8,483 nt of DNA. It comes from Nitrospirota bacterium (GTDB taxonomy: Bacteria; Nitrospirota; Nitrospiria; Nitrospirales; Nitrospiraceae). Each line of letters starts with the position of its first letter. Positions within the stretch are counted from its first letter, which is position 1. The notes beneath the pieces were generated by a model, which worked only from the letters and a program-made list of their open reading frames with translations, had not been told where the DNA came from and made no database searches. Position numbers and translations under genes: made by a program. Below are positions 7,214 to 8,483 of this stretch, one piece after another. The DNA lies in contig JACRQB010000180.1 of the NCBI GenBank assembly GCA_016222925.1, positions 1-8,483 on the forward strand. The letters are read 5' to 3'.

Positions 7214-7518
7214 ACACGTTTCATCACCGTATCCCTTCAGACATTTGTGGCGCATCGCCGGTCCGCCGACAGCTGCGGATGATGGATGAGCGTGAGGATG
7301 TCGCCGGAATACTTCCCCATATATTGCACTCATGGCGACAGCAAGATTCTTTGAGGAGTTGAGCAGGTTGGAAGAAATGGTAGGAGGGTTGGTTCATGGA
7401 AGGGTTTGCGTTCAGATCGGGCATTCAGCCGGATCATTAAAAAGTCTTCATGAATTCTCAATCAGCTCTTCATCGTTCGAGGAGTATGCTTTATACGGGA
7501 AGAAAGGGGGGAACCTCT
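7214..7518 (+). other. Gap between ttcA and the amoC-linked genes
   Basis: These 305 nt hold no gene that I can support. Open frames starting at 7332 and 7450 reach into the downstream gene, but have poor ribosome binding sites and no recognisable product of their own. The region should contain the promoter of the exported-protein/amoC unit, yet I find no convincing -35/-10 pair and no sigma-54 GG-N10-GC element. A weak 5-bp hairpin (TCCGC/GCGGA, 7262-7279) has no U-tract. Confidence 0.45.
7503..7511 (+). promoter_or_regulatory. Ribosome binding site deciding the start of the exported protein
   Basis: AAAGGGGGG ends 7 bases before ATG 7519. The earlier in-frame ATGs at 7450 and 7486 have either no purine-rich site or one placed too close, so 7519 (or the adjacent ATG 7522) is favoured. 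Confidence 0.5.
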
Positions 7519-8184
7519 ATGATGACGGTACTTCTTATTATGATGGTCGCACTGAGCGCCGTCGCAGGAGTGATGTATAGGGTGACACTGAGTTTGAGGA
7601 TGGTCAGATTCAAGCAAAAGGCCCATTCCCATGGTGTTGTCGGCGTGCTCGCGATACTGGCGATCCTCTTGCCCGGCCTTGCCCATGCGCATGGCAAGGT
7701 GGCGATGGAGGAGGATCCCTGTCTGCAACGGGTGGGTGGCAACCTTGTCCATTTCAACGCCTATCAACCGCAACATGCAGCGAACGCCCAGTACTGCACG
7801 GAGATTCCCGCTGCAGGCGACACGTTTCTCGTCGTCGACCTGGTTGATCCGAGCCTGCGCACTCTGCCGGTGGGGGTCCGAGTGGTCCGGGGACTCAGCG
7901 AGACCGCCGACGATCAGACGGTCGCCTACTGGCCCCCGACCACGCATCCAGATGGAGTGGTCAGAGGCGAAGCGACGCTGGCCCAAGGGCTCTACACGCT
8001 CATCATTATGCCGGAAGGGCTGAGTTCCTCCTCGTATCGCTTACGGGTGCAGCAGATCGACTCTGCCACGCTGGCACGACAGGCCATTGGGCCCGTCACC
8101 CTGCTGTTGCTCCTCGCCTTGATCGGCTATGAGTTCTCGAAATCAACGCGATGGAGGAGCTGGCGGGTCTTCGGCCGTTCGTGA
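7519..8184 (+). CDS. Membrane-anchored exported protein with a predicted N-terminal histidine, linked to amoC
   Basis: A 221-residue protein from ATG 7519. A hydrophobic stretch (3-19) is followed by a basic segment (21-34) and a signal-peptide-like core (39-54) ending LAHA, which predicts cleavage after Ala57 so that the mature protein starts HGKVAMEEDPC. The outer domain (58-188) has Met63, Cys68, His78, the motif HFNAYQP (78-84), Cys93 in YCTEIP and Met164. One C-terminal membrane helix (about 189-204) is followed by a basic cytoplasmic tail. I recall similar unnamed proteins with an HG..(M)E.D.C...HF..YQP pattern in ammonia and methane oxidisers; that is memory, not a search. The signal-ectodomain-anchor layout is also that of AmoD/PmoD copper proteins, but I cannot show homology to them. 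It ends 44 nt before amoC, probably in one operon. A start at ATG 7600 would give a plain signal peptide but lacks a spaced ribosome binding site. Copper binding is inferred, not seen. Confidence 0.75.
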   Translation: MMTVLLIMMVALSAVAGVMYRVTLSLRMVRFKQKAHSHGVVGVLAILAILLPGLAHAHGKVAMEEDPCLQRVGGNLVHFNAYQPQHAANAQYCTEIPAAGDTFLVVDLVDPSLRTLPVGVRVVRGLSETADDQTVAYWPPTTHPDGVVRGEATLAQGLYTLIIMPEGLSSSSYRLRVQQIDSATLARQAIGPVTLLLLLALIGYEFSKSTRWRSWRVFGRS

Positions 8185-8214
8185 AGATTTCATCGATGCG
8201 GAGGTTCGTCTAAC

Positions 8215-8222
8215 AAGGAGGT
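8215..8222 (+). promoter_or_regulatory. Strong Shine-Dalgarno of amoC
   Basis: AAGGAGGT is a full anti-Shine-Dalgarno match, 6 bases before ATG 8229. It is the strongest site in the window, fitting a subunit made in large amounts, and it fixes the amoC start. Confidence 0.8.
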
Positions 8223-8228
8223 CACATT

Positions 8229-8483
8229 ATGGCCAGCGATAGAGGGTATGACATCTCGCAGTGGTACGATTCGAAGCCGGTAAAGCTCGGGTGGTTGGGG
8301 ATGTTGGGAATCGGGGTGTTTTGGGTGGTGTACCAGCGGACATTTGGGTACTCGCACGGCCTGGACTCCATGACGCCGGAGTTCGACTCGGTGTGGATGG
8401 GGCTGTGGCGGTTTAACATTCTGGCCAACGCCGTGTTCTTTGCCGTATCGATCGGGTGGATCTGGGTGACGCGGGACCGGAAC
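8229..8483 (+). CDS. amoC: Ammonia monooxygenase subunit C, N-terminal part (runs off the window)
   Basis: The first 85 residues of a membrane subunit of the copper-dependent ammonia monooxygenase, which oxidises ammonia to hydroxylamine together with AmoA and AmoB. RGYDISQWYDSK (5-16) precedes the first membrane segment (about 20-35), then YQRTFGYSHGLDSMTPEFD (35-53) and VWMGLWR (55-61), then a second segment (about 62-78) ending WVTRDRN. I recall this pattern as close to AmoC of Nitrosomonas-type ammonia oxidisers; methanotroph PmoC has a different N-terminus and a W.AGLDSFAPEF version. The usual AmoC length is about 270 residues, so two thirds, including the metal-binding region, lie beyond the edge. 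Whether amoA and amoB follow, or this is one of the solitary amoC copies common in ammonia oxidisers, cannot be told from here. There is no lesion in the visible part. Confidence 0.88.
   Translation, partial: MASDRGYDISQWYDSKPVKLGWLGMLGIGVFWVVYQRTFGYSHGLDSMTPEFDSVWMGLWRFNILANAVFFAVSIGWIWVTRDRN

Noticed and set aside
7332..7580. 82-codon open frame ahead of the amoC-linked gene
   Set aside because: No clear ribosome binding site, a low-complexity polar C-terminus, and overlap with the better supported exported-protein gene in another frame.
7519..8184. Naming the exported protein amoD or amoE
   Set aside because: The general layout is similar, but I cannot show sequence homology from memory, and those genes usually lie downstream of amoCAB, not upstream of amoC.

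Overview
The window looks like a piece of a Nitrospira-type (comammox, complete ammonia-oxidising) genome. The strongest clue is at the right edge. There a gene opens with the N-terminus of ammonia monooxygenase subunit C: a WYDSK motif, then a YSHGLDSM..PEFD..WMGLW stretch that I recall as closer to AmoC of ammonia oxidisers than to PmoC of methanotrophs. The remaining genes (a hopanoid-type epimerase, a Kup transporter, a TtcA tRNA thiolase, a low-molecular-weight phosphatase) suit a moderately GC-rich Gram-negative chromosome. The Nitrospira assignment is an inference from this mix, not something the sequence proves.

Layout. The left two thirds (about 197-6228) is transcribed leftward, the right third (about 6299-8483) rightward. 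From right to left on the minus strand are: a low-molecular-weight protein-tyrosine-phosphatase-like gene (6228-5731); a HEAGH zinc metallopeptidase (5591-4518) that overlaps by 4 nt a D-Ala-D-Ala-ligase-like ATP-grasp enzyme (4521-3499); a kup potassium transporter carrying a nonsense codon and a frameshift (3348-1554); a 441-nt gene-free stretch with two nearly adjacent dyads; and an hpnA-like sugar epimerase with an internal deletion plus frameshift (1112-197). Positions 1-196 hold no gene that I can support. On the plus strand are ttcA (6299-7213), whose predicted promoter puts the transcript start almost on the ATG; a 305-nt gap; a membrane-anchored exported protein (7519-8184); and, 44 nt further on behind a near-perfect Shine-Dalgarno, amoC (8229 to beyond the window).

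How the genes fit together. The exported protein and amoC probably share a transcript. After its AHA signal-peptidase site the mature exported protein would begin with histidine and carries conserved-looking Met, Cys and His residues. It is a plausible but unproven copper-handling partner of the copper-dependent monooxygenase. The metallopeptidase and ATP-grasp pair looks translationally coupled and may be a peptide-ligation/hydrolysis module of unknown substrate. The two neighbouring genes kup and hpnA are both broken. This is either real decay on one side of the amo locus or locally poor sequence; reads would decide.
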